Notes: generated by a model from the sequence alone, not told the origin. A DNA stretch of 33,763 nt from Solobacterium sp. (GCA_017469885.1 JAFUFO010000032.1:1-33763); one strand, 5' to 3'; shown: positions 23,062-30,865, numbered from the stretch's first letter. A program made the numbers and translations.

Positions 23062-23469
23062 TTAGCGGCAAAAGTTTGGCCCCATGGCGCTCTGATAATG
23101 CAAATAGCATTGATCAATAGCATCCAGAAACTTATTAACTTCTTCTTGTATCTCCTCAGCGCTTTGTGGATTGCACTTTCGTATAAGGGATATTTGAAAA
23201 TACCCAAAATTCTCTATTTCGAAGTTGTATTCTCGATATAGTCCTTCCAGTTCCCGTGTAATCCTATTTGTGAATCGAATCCCCTCATTACTCATCCCAA
23301 TATATTCTGATATTTCCAAATTGCTGTCTTCATCTAACATGAGCTTGATGACTACATGCCCTGCATACTGCAAATCCGCGAATAATGAAAGTGTATTATC
23401 TCTTACAAGCAGGTGGGTCCCCTGCTTTTTCAGATTCTTTATGTATGAATTTAATAATTTTCGGTTCAA
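23062..23469 (-). CDS. 135-aa protein of unknown function, TTG start
   Basis: The frame begins with TTG at 23469, preceded by AGAGG at 8-nt spacing; no ATG in frame is better placed. The protein is a mixed alpha/beta cytoplasmic protein with no recognised motif: KNLKKQGTHLLVRDNTLSLF early, then VVIKLMLDEDSNLEISEYIG, and a helical C-terminus. It lies 56 nt downstream of the 239-aa gene on the same strand, at the end of the brnTA transcript. It may be part of that extended operon, perhaps as cargo or as a further toxin-antitoxin component, but nothing in the sequence proves this. Confidence 0.65.
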   Translation of the reverse strand: MNRKLLNSYIKNLKKQGTHLLVRDNTLSLFADLQYAGHVVIKLMLDEDSNLEISEYIGMSNEGIRFTNRITRELEGLYREYNFEIENFGYFQISLIRKCNPQSAEEIQEEVNKFLDAIDQCYLHYQSAMGPNFCR

Positions 23470-23525
23470 TGCATGTACCTCTATTTGATGTTTAATGATC
23501 TCTTTGGAATGCTGTTTTTCTAGAC

Positions 23526-24245
23526 TTAACCCTTGTTGTTTGCACTACCTTGCTGTATATCTCGAAGCAATTCTTCCAGTTCCATCTTCTTGGAAAAATC
23601 ACTGTATTTCATCTGAGCTTCGCCAGCCTTTCCCCGAAGTTCCTCTTCTTCATCCGTCTCTTTGTCAGTGTCAGGAATATAACCAAACTCTTCATGTAAC
23701 ATCTGATCAACTTCTTCCATGCTGAGCACGGATTCCGGGTGATTTCTGGCTTGCTCCTCTGCTTCCTCAAGCGACCGGATTATTTCTTCCCTGCGCTCCT
23801 GTTCAAATCCAATAATCAATGCTTCATGTATTAGAAATGAAAGGAGTTTATGCAGGTAGTGCTGCGTGAGCTTATTATTTGCCACATAATATCCAAGGAT
23901 TTCCTCATGCGGCACAAGGATGCATGAATAAAACTTAGCATTACTTAAATCCTCTTTCAGTTCCTTTTCATAGACCATGCTAAAATCGACATCCTTGCAG
24001 AAGTCCTCGATTATTCGGTAAGCAATGAAGATTTTCGTCTCTCCATCCTCACTTTGACACGGTTTGATGCTTCTCAGCTTATCAATGAATGTGCGAATCG
24101 CCTGTTTGCGATGGTCATAGTATTCGCCGATCAGCATATCCTTGTGGCTCAACCATTCCAGGTCGTCTGGCGGAAAGTCTGCCATATACTGATTTGCGAG
24201 TTCTTCGCTATCTATTTCGCACAGATATTCGTGTACTGTTTTCAT
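23526..24245 (-). CDS. 239-aa protein of unknown function coupled to brnA
   Basis: The ATG at 24245 overlaps the brnA stop as ATGA, so the gene is translationally coupled to the antitoxin. The N-terminal 175 residues look mainly helical (MKTVHEYLCEIDSEELANQY; RTFIDKLRSIKPCQSEDGET) with a central YSCILVPHEEILGYYVANN strand region. The C-terminal 70 residues are highly charged and probably coiled-coil or disordered. No signal peptide or membrane helix. I cannot assign a family with confidence. The position suggests a toxin-antitoxin-linked accessory gene whose expression follows the antitoxin. Confidence 0.72.
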   Translation of the reverse strand: MKTVHEYLCEIDSEELANQYMADFPPDDLEWLSHKDMLIGEYYDHRKQAIRTFIDKLRSIKPCQSEDGETKIFIAYRIIEDFCKDVDFSMVYEKELKEDLSNAKFYSCILVPHEEILGYYVANNKLTQHYLHKLLSFLIHEALIIGFEQERREEIIRSLEEAEEQARNHPESVLSMEEVDQMLHEEFGYIPDTDKETDEEEELRGKAGEAQMKYSDFSKKMELEELLRDIQQGSANNKG

Positions 24246-24457
24246 CTCCAGTTAATTTCTAATTCCTTGTTTTTTGTGGCGCAATCATCAAGATACATGT
24301 TTATTAGGGTCTGATAAGGGATACCGGTTTCACCAGATTTGTTCTTAAAATACTCGATGGTGGTCGGCTTCAGTTTGATTGTTACCGACTTTTTCAACTG
24401 TTTCGCATATGGATTTTTCCTTGGATTCAATTCTTTGATGTTATATTCTTTTCTCAT
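24242..24457 (-). CDS. brnA: BrnA-type antitoxin (ribbon-helix-helix)
   Basis: A 71-aa antitoxin. The ribbon-helix-helix lies at about 24-60 (SVTIKLKPTTIEYFKNKS, then TGIPYQTLINMYLDDCA), with the GIPYQTLIN turn typical of BrnA/CopG-like antitoxins. ATG at 24457 begins 4 nt after the BrnT stop, behind a G-rich GGGGGTGG run that serves as a loose ribosome site; a longer frame would overlap brnT. BrnA binds BrnT and represses the operon. The C-terminus overlaps the next gene by 4 nt. Confidence 0.9.
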   Translation of the reverse strand: MRKEYNIKELNPRKNPYAKQLKKSVTIKLKPTTIEYFKNKSGETGIPYQTLINMYLDDCATKNKELEINWR

Positions 24458-24461
24458 TTTT

Positions 24462-24752
24462 TCACCACCCCCTGACAATCTCAGTGTATTCACTAGCTTC
24501 TTTTTTCGTGGCTTTGCGTGCAGAAATAATTCGAATTACTGTTTCTGACTCCCTGTAACAATGACATACAAGGCATAGGTTATTCCTTTCGCTAATGCCG
24601 ATTAAAAGGAAGCGTTCTTCGTTTTCAGAATGCTCGGGATCATCAAACAATATGGCATTCTCATCAAAGAAAACTGATGACGCTTCAGAAAACGAAATAC
24701 CGTGTTTCTTGATGTTGATTTGATTTTTCTTTTCGTCCCAATCAAATTGCAT
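24462..24752 (-). CDS. brnT: BrnT-type toxin (ribonuclease)
   Basis: A 96-aa toxin of normal length. Family blocks are intact: MQFDWDEKKNQINIKKHGIS at the N-terminus, a central RFLLIGIS strand, and RIISARKATKKE (74-85) near the end. BrnT is a RelE-fold ribonuclease that stops translation until neutralised by BrnA. There is no ribosome site and the predicted transcript starts only about 17 nt upstream. Promoter at 24776-24804. Confidence 0.93.
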   Translation of the reverse strand: MQFDWDEKKNQINIKKHGISFSEASSVFFDENAILFDDPEHSENEERFLLIGISERNNLCLVCHCYRESETVIRIISARKATKKEASEYTEIVRGW

Positions 24753-24768
24753 ATGGTGTAGATTTCTA

Positions 24769-24801
24769 TATAAATACTTTATATGTATTTTATAAATACT
24801 T
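24769..24801. promoter_or_regulatory. Direct repeats at the brnTA promoter, probable BrnA sites
   Basis: TATAAATACTT occurs at 24769-24779 and 24791-24801, 22 bp apart (two helical turns), each covering one promoter box. The second copy is also part of a palindrome, GTATTT-TAT-AAATAC (24785-24799). Confidence 0.6.
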
Positions 24802-24804
24802 CAA
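24776..24804 (-). promoter_or_regulatory. Promoter of brnTA
   Basis: Minus strand: -35 TTGAAG (24799-24804, 4/6), 17-nt spacer, -10 TAAAGT (24776-24781, 4/6). Confidence 0.5.
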
Positions 24805-24875
24805 GTGTTCTTTCTTGATATAACTAATTGACTCATTCTATTGACACTCCGATTTTCTAATGTGCCTCATACAAT

Positions 24876-25001
24876 TCATAGTCCAGCCCGTATTACCCCA
24901 GAATAATAGATCTGTTTCAGCTTCCCTTTTTGTTCCTCAGCCAGTTCGGACTCAGGATCATCATCGTCAAGCGTGCTCACATACGCTTCTGCTACTATCC
25001 C
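24876..25001 (-). pseudogene. C-terminal remnant of a thioredoxin-like lipoprotein gene
   Basis: In frame on the minus strand it encodes AEAYVSTLDDDDPESELAEE followed by QKGKLKQIYYSGVIRAGL and a stop. This aligns without gaps to the end of the intact protein at 30204-30839 (ADMHVSTFDNDDLETEFSDE, then QKSKLKQIYYSGFIRVGL). Only the last 40 or so codons remain; the active-site part is missing. Many changes are conservative, so the parent was a diverged paralogue, not a recent copy. Confidence 0.85.
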
Positions 25002-25002
25002 A

Positions 25003-25083
25003 TTAGATCTTCAGAATGAATTGGATCTGGTGAACCAAAAGATCATTCAGAGTGCGAGTCCTGATCGTTCGATGTGGAGTTGA
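25003..25083 (+). pseudogene. C-terminal remnant of a homologue of the 62-aa protein
   Basis: The plus-strand frame reads LDLQNELDLVNQKIIQSA and on to a TGA at 25081. It matches DIQHKLELINRRIIQSAT at the end of the protein at 21951-22139. There is no start codon or upstream part: the fragment begins exactly where the lipoprotein remnant ends, marking a recombination joint near 25002. Confidence 0.8.
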
Positions 25084-25106
25084 TCTGATACACCAAGCAA
25101 AACTGG

Positions 25107-25125
25107 GGGCGGAAACGATCCGCCC
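25107..25125 (+). terminator. Terminator after the remnant
   Basis: 7-bp stem GGGCGGA / TCCGCCC with a 5-nt loop, then TCTTTC. The flank CCCTCTTTCATTACA matches the hairpin flank CCCTCTCCATTACA at 22271-22284, downstream of the intact 62-aa gene. Confidence 0.75.
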
Positions 25126-25288
25126 TCTTTCATTACAAACCAGAATATCTCGAAGAAATGAAAAAGCGCTCAATCAGGAAACCATTCCCGACTGAGCTAG
25201 AAAGGGAGGTTGCAAATAAGCACAGCATACTGCATGTATTCTCTTTCATTAATATTTCAAATTGCCACAATTAGGAAAAGGATTAGTA

Positions 25289-25317
25289 TTGAGAAATGAG
25301 AATCCCATTCATATTCT
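25289..25317 (+). promoter_or_regulatory. Promoter of the PTS operon
   Basis: -35 TTGAGA (25289-25294, 5/6), 17-nt spacer, -10 TATTCT (25312-25317, 4/6). The start near 25324 would give a very short leader before the ATG at 25336. Confidence 0.45.
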
Positions 25318-25335
25318 AAGTTTAGAGGTGCAGAA

Positions 25336-27273
25336 ATGACCCCGTTATCCGAAAGACAAATTGAGATAATTACTCTCCTGCTGCTCAAAGATGATTACTG
25401 TATAGCAGATGATCTTGCAGATGTTTTATCCGTGAGTAATCGCACAATTCGCAATGATTTGTCTTCAATCAAAACATTCTTAAAAGAGTATGGAGCAGAC
25501 CTCAAAGCCGAGCCCCACAAAGGTTATAAAATAATCGCTGATATAGATTGTAAACAAAAGATACTTGGTCACTTAGACTCCGCTAAGTCTTTAACACGAG
25601 ATAAGCTCGTTAATGCCATTTGTATTTTGTTATTAAGTCTTGAAAGTACAACCTATGAGGATTTGGCATCATATTTAGACATCAGCAAACAAACTTTAAT
25701 AAAGTATATGGATGATGCTGAAGAGAACTTGTCTGAGCACAATATCTTTGTAAACAAGATTAAAGGCAAAGGATTAAATATAGAAGGAAAAGAATCTGAT
25801 ATCCGTGCGTACATGAAGACAATGTTATCCGATTCAGAATCCAGCGGTTTTATTATTTCCTTGGCCGAAAAGACCTTCTTGAATTCTTCCACCTTAGTTT
25901 CTGCAAGACAAATAATCAAAGATGTTGAAACACAGGCGAATGTGCATTTTTACGAGCAAAGACGGCTAGAGTTACTTGTAAGTTATTGCTTATACCGCGT
26001 TCAGATCGGGCACACCCTTGATAAGTACGATGCAATAGATACTACTTTTGCTAATGACGGGCAGTATCAACTGTTTCACGAAATTTTAAAGTCACTGCAA
26101 TTGCCCGAAACCGAAAAGAGTTATTTGATCTCCATTCTATTAGAGACTAAGGTCAAGCATTTAGATCAAAAACACGATAACAACAAGGATGCGGAACAGC
26201 TTGCGAAATTCTTGATGAAAAAACTTCAACTGTTGCACCCTTTCGGCAAGCTCAAAAAAGAGCGTTTCTTAAATGGCTTAACTTCTCATCTTAATGTTGC
26301 GCTTTACAGAATAAGAAATAATATACCAATTCAAAATGAGCTGTTAGACCAGATTAAAATAAGCATTTCATTGATATATCTTTATACAAAACAGCAATTG
26401 CTTTCGCAAGAAGAAAAATACAATGTCACTTTTGATGAAAATGAAATTGCATATGTGGCTATGTATCTGGCCAGCGCTTTTGAAACAAGCATTAACCTCG
26501 ATCAAAAAATTAGAGTATTGATTGAATGCTCGTTTGGCACTACTACAAGCGCAATACTAGATTCGAGAATAAGGCAATTGATTACTGAATGTGAAATTGT
26601 CGGTCCATTTTCAACTTCAGAGGCCAAAGAATACCTAAGTAATGAAGAGGTAGATTTAGTCATTACTACACATGACGGATCAAACTATAAATATCCAACA
26701 ATTATTGTTAACCCTTTGCTTAATTCAGAAGATGCTGATTATGTAAGAACTCGCATCTTTCAGCTATCACATGAAAAGATGTGCCAAAGCTTTATGAATA
26801 GTTATATGAAGCAGGACATTAATAAATCTAAATGCGTTTCTATAAAAGACTTAATTAAAAAAGAAAACATTCAGATCAAAGAATCTTGCGACTCATGGGA
26901 GGAAGCAATACAAACAGCCGCAGCACCTCTAATCCGTGCCAAGCAAATAGAACAACGCTATGTCATAACTATGATCGATGCAGTGAACAGGTTGGGCACT
27001 TATATGGTTTTGTTGCCAGAGACCGCTTTTGTTCACGCCGGTACAGACAGTGGCATATTTGAAGATTGTTGCGCATTACTTGTCCTCAAAAACCCAATTG
27101 TTTTAGGTAATGTCAATGGAAAAATCGTTCGAAACATGATTGTTCTTGGTGTAAAAAACAGAGAACAACTTACACTGCTCGACTTAGTTGCCATTTTCCA
27201 AAAAGAAGAAAACAGATTATTGCTCGCAAACGAGAACATTGATATAGATACAATCTTAAAACTACACAATTAG
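25336..27273 (+). CDS. PRD-domain PTS-responsive transcriptional activator (BglG/MtlR-like)
   Basis: A 645-aa regulator. In order: a DeoR-like HTH at 1-65 (SVSNRTIRNDLSSIKTFL), a second HTH at about 85-155 (YLDISKQTLIKYMDDAEE), two PRD domains (about 180-390, conserved His318 in HLNVALYRIRNN), an EIIB-like domain with Cys398 in ECSFGTTTS, and a C-terminal EIIA-like domain with His567 in AFVHAG. Phosphorylation of PRD and EII residues by HPr and the PTS couples transcription to sugar uptake. GAGGTG precedes the ATG. It is the first gene of the operon, 12 nt before the EIIA gene, and its EIIA domain resembles that protein, suggesting shared ancestry. Markedly AT-rich. Confidence 0.92.
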   Translation: MTPLSERQIEIITLLLLKDDYCIADDLADVLSVSNRTIRNDLSSIKTFLKEYGADLKAEPHKGYKIIADIDCKQKILGHLDSAKSLTRDKLVNAICILLLSLESTTYEDLASYLDISKQTLIKYMDDAEENLSEHNIFVNKIKGKGLNIEGKESDIRAYMKTMLSDSESSGFIISLAEKTFLNSSTLVSARQIIKDVETQANVHFYEQRRLELLVSYCLYRVQIGHTLDKYDAIDTTFANDGQYQLFHEILKSLQLPETEKSYLISILLETKVKHLDQKHDNNKDAEQLAKFLMKKLQLLHPFGKLKKERFLNGLTSHLNVALYRIRNNIPIQNELLDQIKISISLIYLYTKQQLLSQEEKYNVTFDENEIAYVAMYLASAFETSINLDQKIRVLIECSFGTTTSAILDSRIRQLITECEIVGPFSTSEAKEYLSNEEVDLVITTHDGSNYKYPTIIVNPLLNSEDADYVRTRIFQLSHEKMCQSFMNSYMKQDINKSKCVSIKDLIKKENIQIKESCDSWEEAIQTAAAPLIRAKQIEQRYVITMIDAVNRLGTYMVLLPETAFVHAGTDSGIFEDCCALLVLKNPIVLGNVNGKIVRNMIVLGVKNREQLTLLDLVAIFQKEENRLLLANENIDIDTILKLHN

Positions 27274-27285
27274 AAGGGAGACAGG

Positions 27286-27723
27286 ATGGAAGAACTTATA
27301 AAAAAAGACAATATTCGAGCAAACGTTATTGCCGAGCACTGGGAAGACGCTATTAGAAAAGCCGGACAATTATTGATAGATAATAAAAAAATCGAAGAAG
27401 ACTATATAAATAGCATGATTGATAGCGTCAAAGAATTAGGCCCATATATTGTGCTCTCACAAGGGTTTGCACTTGCTCACGCAGCCCCAAATGAAACTGC
27501 TGTTCATGAACCTTGCTTATCATTGGTGACTTTAAAAAAGCCGATCGATTTTGGAAGTCCAAACGATCCAGTTAAAGTCGTTATGTGTTTGGCATGCACT
27601 GATAAAGCCACACATGTAGATTTGTTGTCTAAAGTTGCAAAGAAACTAATGAAGGAAAACATCATCGATGACGCTGCTAAATGCACATCTTCTGATGAGT
27701 TATACCATGTGATCAACGATTAA
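27286..27723 (+). CDS. PTS EIIA component (fructose/mannitol/ascorbate superfamily)
   Basis: A 145-aa cytoplasmic phosphocarrier of the PTS_EIIA type 2 fold. It accepts phosphate from HPr on His65 in GFALAHAAPNE and passes it to EIIB. HWEDAIRKAGQLLIDNKKIE near the N-terminus and the CLSLVTLKKPIDFG strand are characteristic and are mirrored in the C-terminal domain of the upstream regulator. GAAGGGAG provides the ribosome site for the ATG at 27286. The EIIB gene follows after 19 nt. Confidence 0.93.
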   Translation: MEELIKKDNIRANVIAEHWEDAIRKAGQLLIDNKKIEEDYINSMIDSVKELGPYIVLSQGFALAHAAPNETAVHEPCLSLVTLKKPIDFGSPNDPVKVVMCLACTDKATHVDLLSKVAKKLMKENIIDDAAKCTSSDELYHVIND

Positions 27724-27742
27724 TAGAAAGGAGGATAGAAAA

Positions 27743-28030
27743 ATGACTAAGCCTAAGATTCAATGTGTGTGCGGTTTCGGCTGTGGTTCTTCATTGATGT
27801 TACGAATGGCAATTGATGACATCTTAAAAAAGAAATCTTTAGACGCGGATACATTTTGCGGAGATGTTGGAACTTGCCTGAGTAACCCATGCGATTCAAT
27901 TTTTATTTCAAGAGAACTGGCAGCAAGAATCGCGGATCGTGCAAATGTCCCTGTAATCGTTATTGATGACTTTATGAATAGTCAGGAAGTCGAAAGCAAA
28001 GTTCTAGGATACATGAACACTCTGCAGTAG
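27743..28030 (+). CDS. PTS EIIB component (ascorbate/lactose-type)
   Basis: A 95-aa cytoplasmic protein with the phosphocysteine loop CVCGFGCGSSLMLRM at 8-22; Cys10 is the likely phosphorylated residue. It transfers phosphate to the sugar as it crosses EIIC. Length and the GCGSSLML motif fit ascorbate-family EIIB (UlaB-like). AAAGGAGG precedes the ATG at 27743. The EIIC gene follows after 28 nt. Confidence 0.92.
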   Translation: MTKPKIQCVCGFGCGSSLMLRMAIDDILKKKSLDADTFCGDVGTCLSNPCDSIFISRELAARIADRANVPVIVIDDFMNSQEVESKVLGYMNTLQ

Positions 28031-28058
28031 AAATTCAAAAGAAAGGAGATAGAAAATA

Positions 28059-29327
28059 ATGTCAATTTTGAATTTTATTATCAACGAGATATTTGGCCAA
28101 GGCGCTATTTTCTTAGCACTTGTCGCCATGGTTGGTTTGATTCTGCAAAAGAAAAAGCCATCAGAGGTTGTTAGAGGAACTCTGATGACAGCAATAGGTT
28201 TCTTTGTACTAAACACTGGCACGGGTTTAATAACAGGAAACTCTATTGACGGTATTATAACAACTTTCAATACTCTCATGCCAGGTAATGCATCCGCTCC
28301 TGCATCAGTCGACATTGGCGGCCAGTATGGAACACAAATTGGCATTGTTATGTTGATCGGATTTGCATTCAATATTCTTGTTGCGCGTTTTACAAAATGG
28401 AAATCTGTATTCTTAACCGGACACATGTTATATTGGTTCCCTTATGTATTCATCGCAGCAGGTGTTGATGCTGGATTAACTGGCGGAAAACTGATTGGTT
28501 TGGCTGCTATTTTTACCGGCTTATATATGGTAATCGCGCCAAACCTGATGCGGCCTCTTGTTAAAGAAGTTACTGGAAAAGATGATTTCACAATTGCTCA
28601 TCCGACAACAACGTTATCTGTTATCGCCGGTTTTGTTGCTGGACTCGTAGGTGATAAATCCAAGAGTTGTGAGGACATCAAGCTGCCTGAATCACTGGGA
28701 TTCTTGAGAGAGGTTTCTATTACTGGCACAATTTCCATTGCACTTGTTTATATCATTCTTTATTTCGTCATTGGTGTAAATGGGTTAGTCCCAGCGGAAG
28801 TCTTAGGATACTCTGGAAGCTTCTTCTCGTATCTTTTCACTCACTCTGTATATTTCGGTGTTGGTGTCACAGTTATGCTTCAGGGTGTTCGTATGTTAAT
28901 TGCCGAAATCGTTCCTGCATTCAAGGGAATTGCAGAAAAACTTGTTCCTGGTGCTATTCCGGCTCTGGATTGCCCTGTGTTATTTGGATACGGCCCGAAC
29001 TCACTGTTAATTGGTTTCATTGTTGCAGTCATCACTTCTACAGCTACAATCTTAGTGACCAGAGGAATGTTCCCTACAGTAATTATCCCGTTGATCTTTA
29101 CGTGCTTCTTTGAAAATGGATGCGCTGCCATCATCGCTAACGCGAAAGGCGGCATTAGAGGAACAATCATTGCTACTGCACTTAACGGTGTAATTATGGT
29201 TCTGTTAGTTGGTTTTGGAGCATACTTTTTCAACAACACAATTCAGCCGTGGATGTTGGTGTACGGTGGCCAGGACTTCTCGTTATTTGGAATTATTGAA
29301 GGTTTAATTGCTCGTCTTCTTGTTTAA
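28059..29327 (+). CDS. PTS EIIC transporter, ascorbate family (UlaA/SgaT-like)
   Basis: A 422-aa polytopic membrane permease with about ten hydrophobic segments. Landmarks of the UlaA/SgaT family are AIFLALVAMVGLILQKKKPS, a VVRGTLMTAIGFFVLNTGTG helix, the VARFTKWKSVFLTGHMLYW motif, and a late LFGYGPNSLLIGFI. It brings the substrate in while EIIB phosphorylates it. It is slightly shorter than E. coli UlaA. AAAGGAG precedes the ATG. The operon lacks the lactonase, decarboxylase and epimerase genes of ascorbate use, so the true substrate may be another acid sugar or pentitol. Confidence 0.9.
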   Translation: MSILNFIINEIFGQGAIFLALVAMVGLILQKKKPSEVVRGTLMTAIGFFVLNTGTGLITGNSIDGIITTFNTLMPGNASAPASVDIGGQYGTQIGIVMLIGFAFNILVARFTKWKSVFLTGHMLYWFPYVFIAAGVDAGLTGGKLIGLAAIFTGLYMVIAPNLMRPLVKEVTGKDDFTIAHPTTTLSVIAGFVAGLVGDKSKSCEDIKLPESLGFLREVSITGTISIALVYIILYFVIGVNGLVPAEVLGYSGSFFSYLFTHSVYFGVGVTVMLQGVRMLIAEIVPAFKGIAEKLVPGAIPALDCPVLFGYGPNSLLIGFIVAVITSTATILVTRGMFPTVIIPLIFTCFFENGCAAIIANAKGGIRGTIIATALNGVIMVLLVGFGAYFFNNTIQPWMLVYGGQDFSLFGIIEGLIARLLV

Positions 29328-29345
29328 GAACAATTGTAATACGCA

Positions 29346-30089
29346 ATGAAAATTTCATATTTTAAAAAAATAACTGAAATTCTCGAAATAGTTGAAACAG
29401 AAGAACGAGAAAACATATTAAAAGCTGCATTTGAAGTATACAACGCAACTTTAAAGAACAAATCAATATATATCTTTGGTGCCAGCCATGCCGGAATTCT
29501 GACTCAGGAGTCATTTTACAGAGCAGGCGGACTGATTAATATCAATCCGATATTCGCTCCAGAAGTTAGTGTCGAAAGATCACCGATTACTTTAACTAGT
29601 AAAATGGAAAGACTGGTTGGATATGGAGAAACAATTGCTGAATCTGTCGGCTTCAAAAAGGACGATTTATTAATTGTTCATTCAGTTTCTGGAAGAAATC
29701 CTGTTACGATCGAAATGGCAAATACAGCGAAACTAAAAGGCGCCACAGTTATTGGAATCACCAATTTGTCTTATTCGCAACAAGTCACTTCAAGACACCC
29801 TTCACATAAAAAAATGTATGAGTTATGTGATATTGTCATCGACAATCACGGTGAGATTGGTGATGCGTGCATTTCATTAAAAGGTGCACCGCAAAAAGTT
29901 GCCCCTACTTCTACGGTAGTCGGCGCAGCAATCTTAAACTCAATCACCTCTGAAGCAGCAAAGATGCTTACTAGTAAGACTAATGGCGAAATGGTTCCAG
30001 TATTCGCAAGTGCCAACATGGATCATGGTGATGAGTTCAATAAAAAACTATTTGCTAAGTATAAAAAGGTAATTCATTACAGGTATTAA
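29346..30089 (+). CDS. SIS-domain protein (UPF0309-type sugar isomerase-like)
   Basis: A 247-aa cytoplasmic protein with a phosphosugar-binding SIS fold: SIYIFGASHAGILTQESFYR gives the first nucleotide-like loop (about 38-60), and DLLIVHSVSGRNPVTIEMA gives the Ser-rich sugar-phosphate loop. The layout matches UPF0309 (SIS_2) proteins, often found beside PTS genes. It may isomerise or sense the phosphorylated product of the PTS above. The ATG at 29346 lies 18 nt after the EIIC stop and has no Shine-Dalgarno sequence, so it probably depends on translation of the preceding gene. It is the last gene of the operon. Confidence 0.88.
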   Translation: MKISYFKKITEILEIVETEERENILKAAFEVYNATLKNKSIYIFGASHAGILTQESFYRAGGLININPIFAPEVSVERSPITLTSKMERLVGYGETIAESVGFKKDDLLIVHSVSGRNPVTIEMANTAKLKGATVIGITNLSYSQQVTSRHPSHKKMYELCDIVIDNHGEIGDACISLKGAPQKVAPTSTVVGAAILNSITSEAAKMLTSKTNGEMVPVFASANMDHGDEFNKKLFAKYKKVIHYRY

Positions 30090-30127
30090 CACCCTCTCCC
30101 CTTTCAAATACCTGCAAATAAAATCGT

Positions 30128-30170
30128 AAGGCCGGGAATGAATATAGTCTAACTATACATTTCCGGCCTT
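30128..30170 (+). terminator. Strong terminator of the PTS operon
   Basis: A long hairpin: AAGGCCGGGAATG with CATTTCCGGCCTT, and inside it TATAGT/ACTATA with a 3-nt loop. The arm ends in TT followed by TCG; the T tract is short but the stem is very stable. Confidence 0.8.
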
Positions 30171-30203
30171 TCGTATATTCCACATTTAGCCGTTCAATTG
30201 CTA

Positions 30204-30839
30204 TCATAGCCCTACCCTTATAAACCCTGAATAATAGATTTGTTTCAGTTTGCTTTTCTGTTCATCCGAGAATTCTGTCTCAAGATCATCATTATCAAAC
30301 GTACTCACATGCATGTCTGCTACCGTGCCGTTGCGAATACAGATTACACAAGGGATATACAACTGTGTATCGCCGTTTTCATCTGCGCGCATGTTGTCGC
30401 CAACAAGGTCTACAAAACGGTCAAAGGACTCCGATTGATCCTCGGTACGCCATGAATAATCATCTGAAAGATCAACATATTCGACTGTCACATCCATTTC
30501 TTCCGCCGTCTGGTACAGAACCGGCACAGCACGGGCACACCAGGGGCAATCGTCTTTTCCTATACAGATCGCAAAGGACTCTCTTTTATCGATCCTGTTC
30601 ATGATCCGGCTCATCCGAGATTGAATGAACACTTTCTGATCTGCCCCAATCCCATATGGAACCATGTTCGCATAAGTTAGTGCTGTGTCGTCCGGAAGTG
30701 GCTCTGATATAGGCTTCGCAGAAACCTGAATGTCATTGATCGGTTCATCCGGCACAACAAGAGGATCCTGTTTCCTGCATCCAGCAGAAGGGAAGATGCA
30801 CATCAACGCAAGGAACGCTTTAAACAATCTGTCTGTCAT
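30204..30839 (-). CDS. Thioredoxin-like lipoprotein with CPWC active site
   Basis: A 211-aa exported protein. A hydrophobic signal ends in FPSAGC, with Cys21 as likely lipid anchor, although Ser at -3 is atypical. The thioredoxin-fold domain starts near 70; FAICIGKDDCPWCARAVPVL puts the redox pair at Cys98/Cys101. The cis-Pro region is LYIPCVICI. It resembles bacteriocin-transport accessory and TlpA-like proteins that reduce or isomerise disulfides at the cell surface. AGGAGGG precedes the ATG at 30839. It is the last of three leftward genes, 26 nt after the Ltp-domain gene. A diverged copy of its 3' end persists at 24876-25001. Confidence 0.85.
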   Translation of the reverse strand: MTDRLFKAFLALMCIFPSAGCRKQDPLVVPDEPINDIQVSAKPISEPLPDDTALTYANMVPYGIGADQKVFIQSRMSRIMNRIDKRESFAICIGKDDCPWCARAVPVLYQTAEEMDVTVEYVDLSDDYSWRTEDQSESFDRFVDLVGDNMRADENGDTQLYIPCVICIRNGTVADMHVSTFDNDDLETEFSDEQKSKLKQIYYSGFIRVGL

Positions 30840-30865
30840 GAATGATTACCCTCCTGCATCACGTA

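Larger units (their letters stand above)
24753..25335. other. Gene-poor stretch of 583 bases with gene remnants
   Basis: It contains the brnTA promoter and operator repeats, a 3' fragment of a thioredoxin-like lipoprotein gene, a 3' fragment of the 62-aa gene, a terminator, and the promoter of the PTS operon. No intact gene is visible. Confidence 0.7.

Noticed and set aside
23050-23241. 63-aa plus-strand hydrophobic frame after higBA
   Set aside because: Antisense to the 135-aa TTG-start gene, which has a proper ribosome site; no ribosome site on the plus strand.
28004-28426. 140-aa minus-strand frame inside EIIC
   Set aside because: Antisense shadow of the clearly coding EIIC gene.
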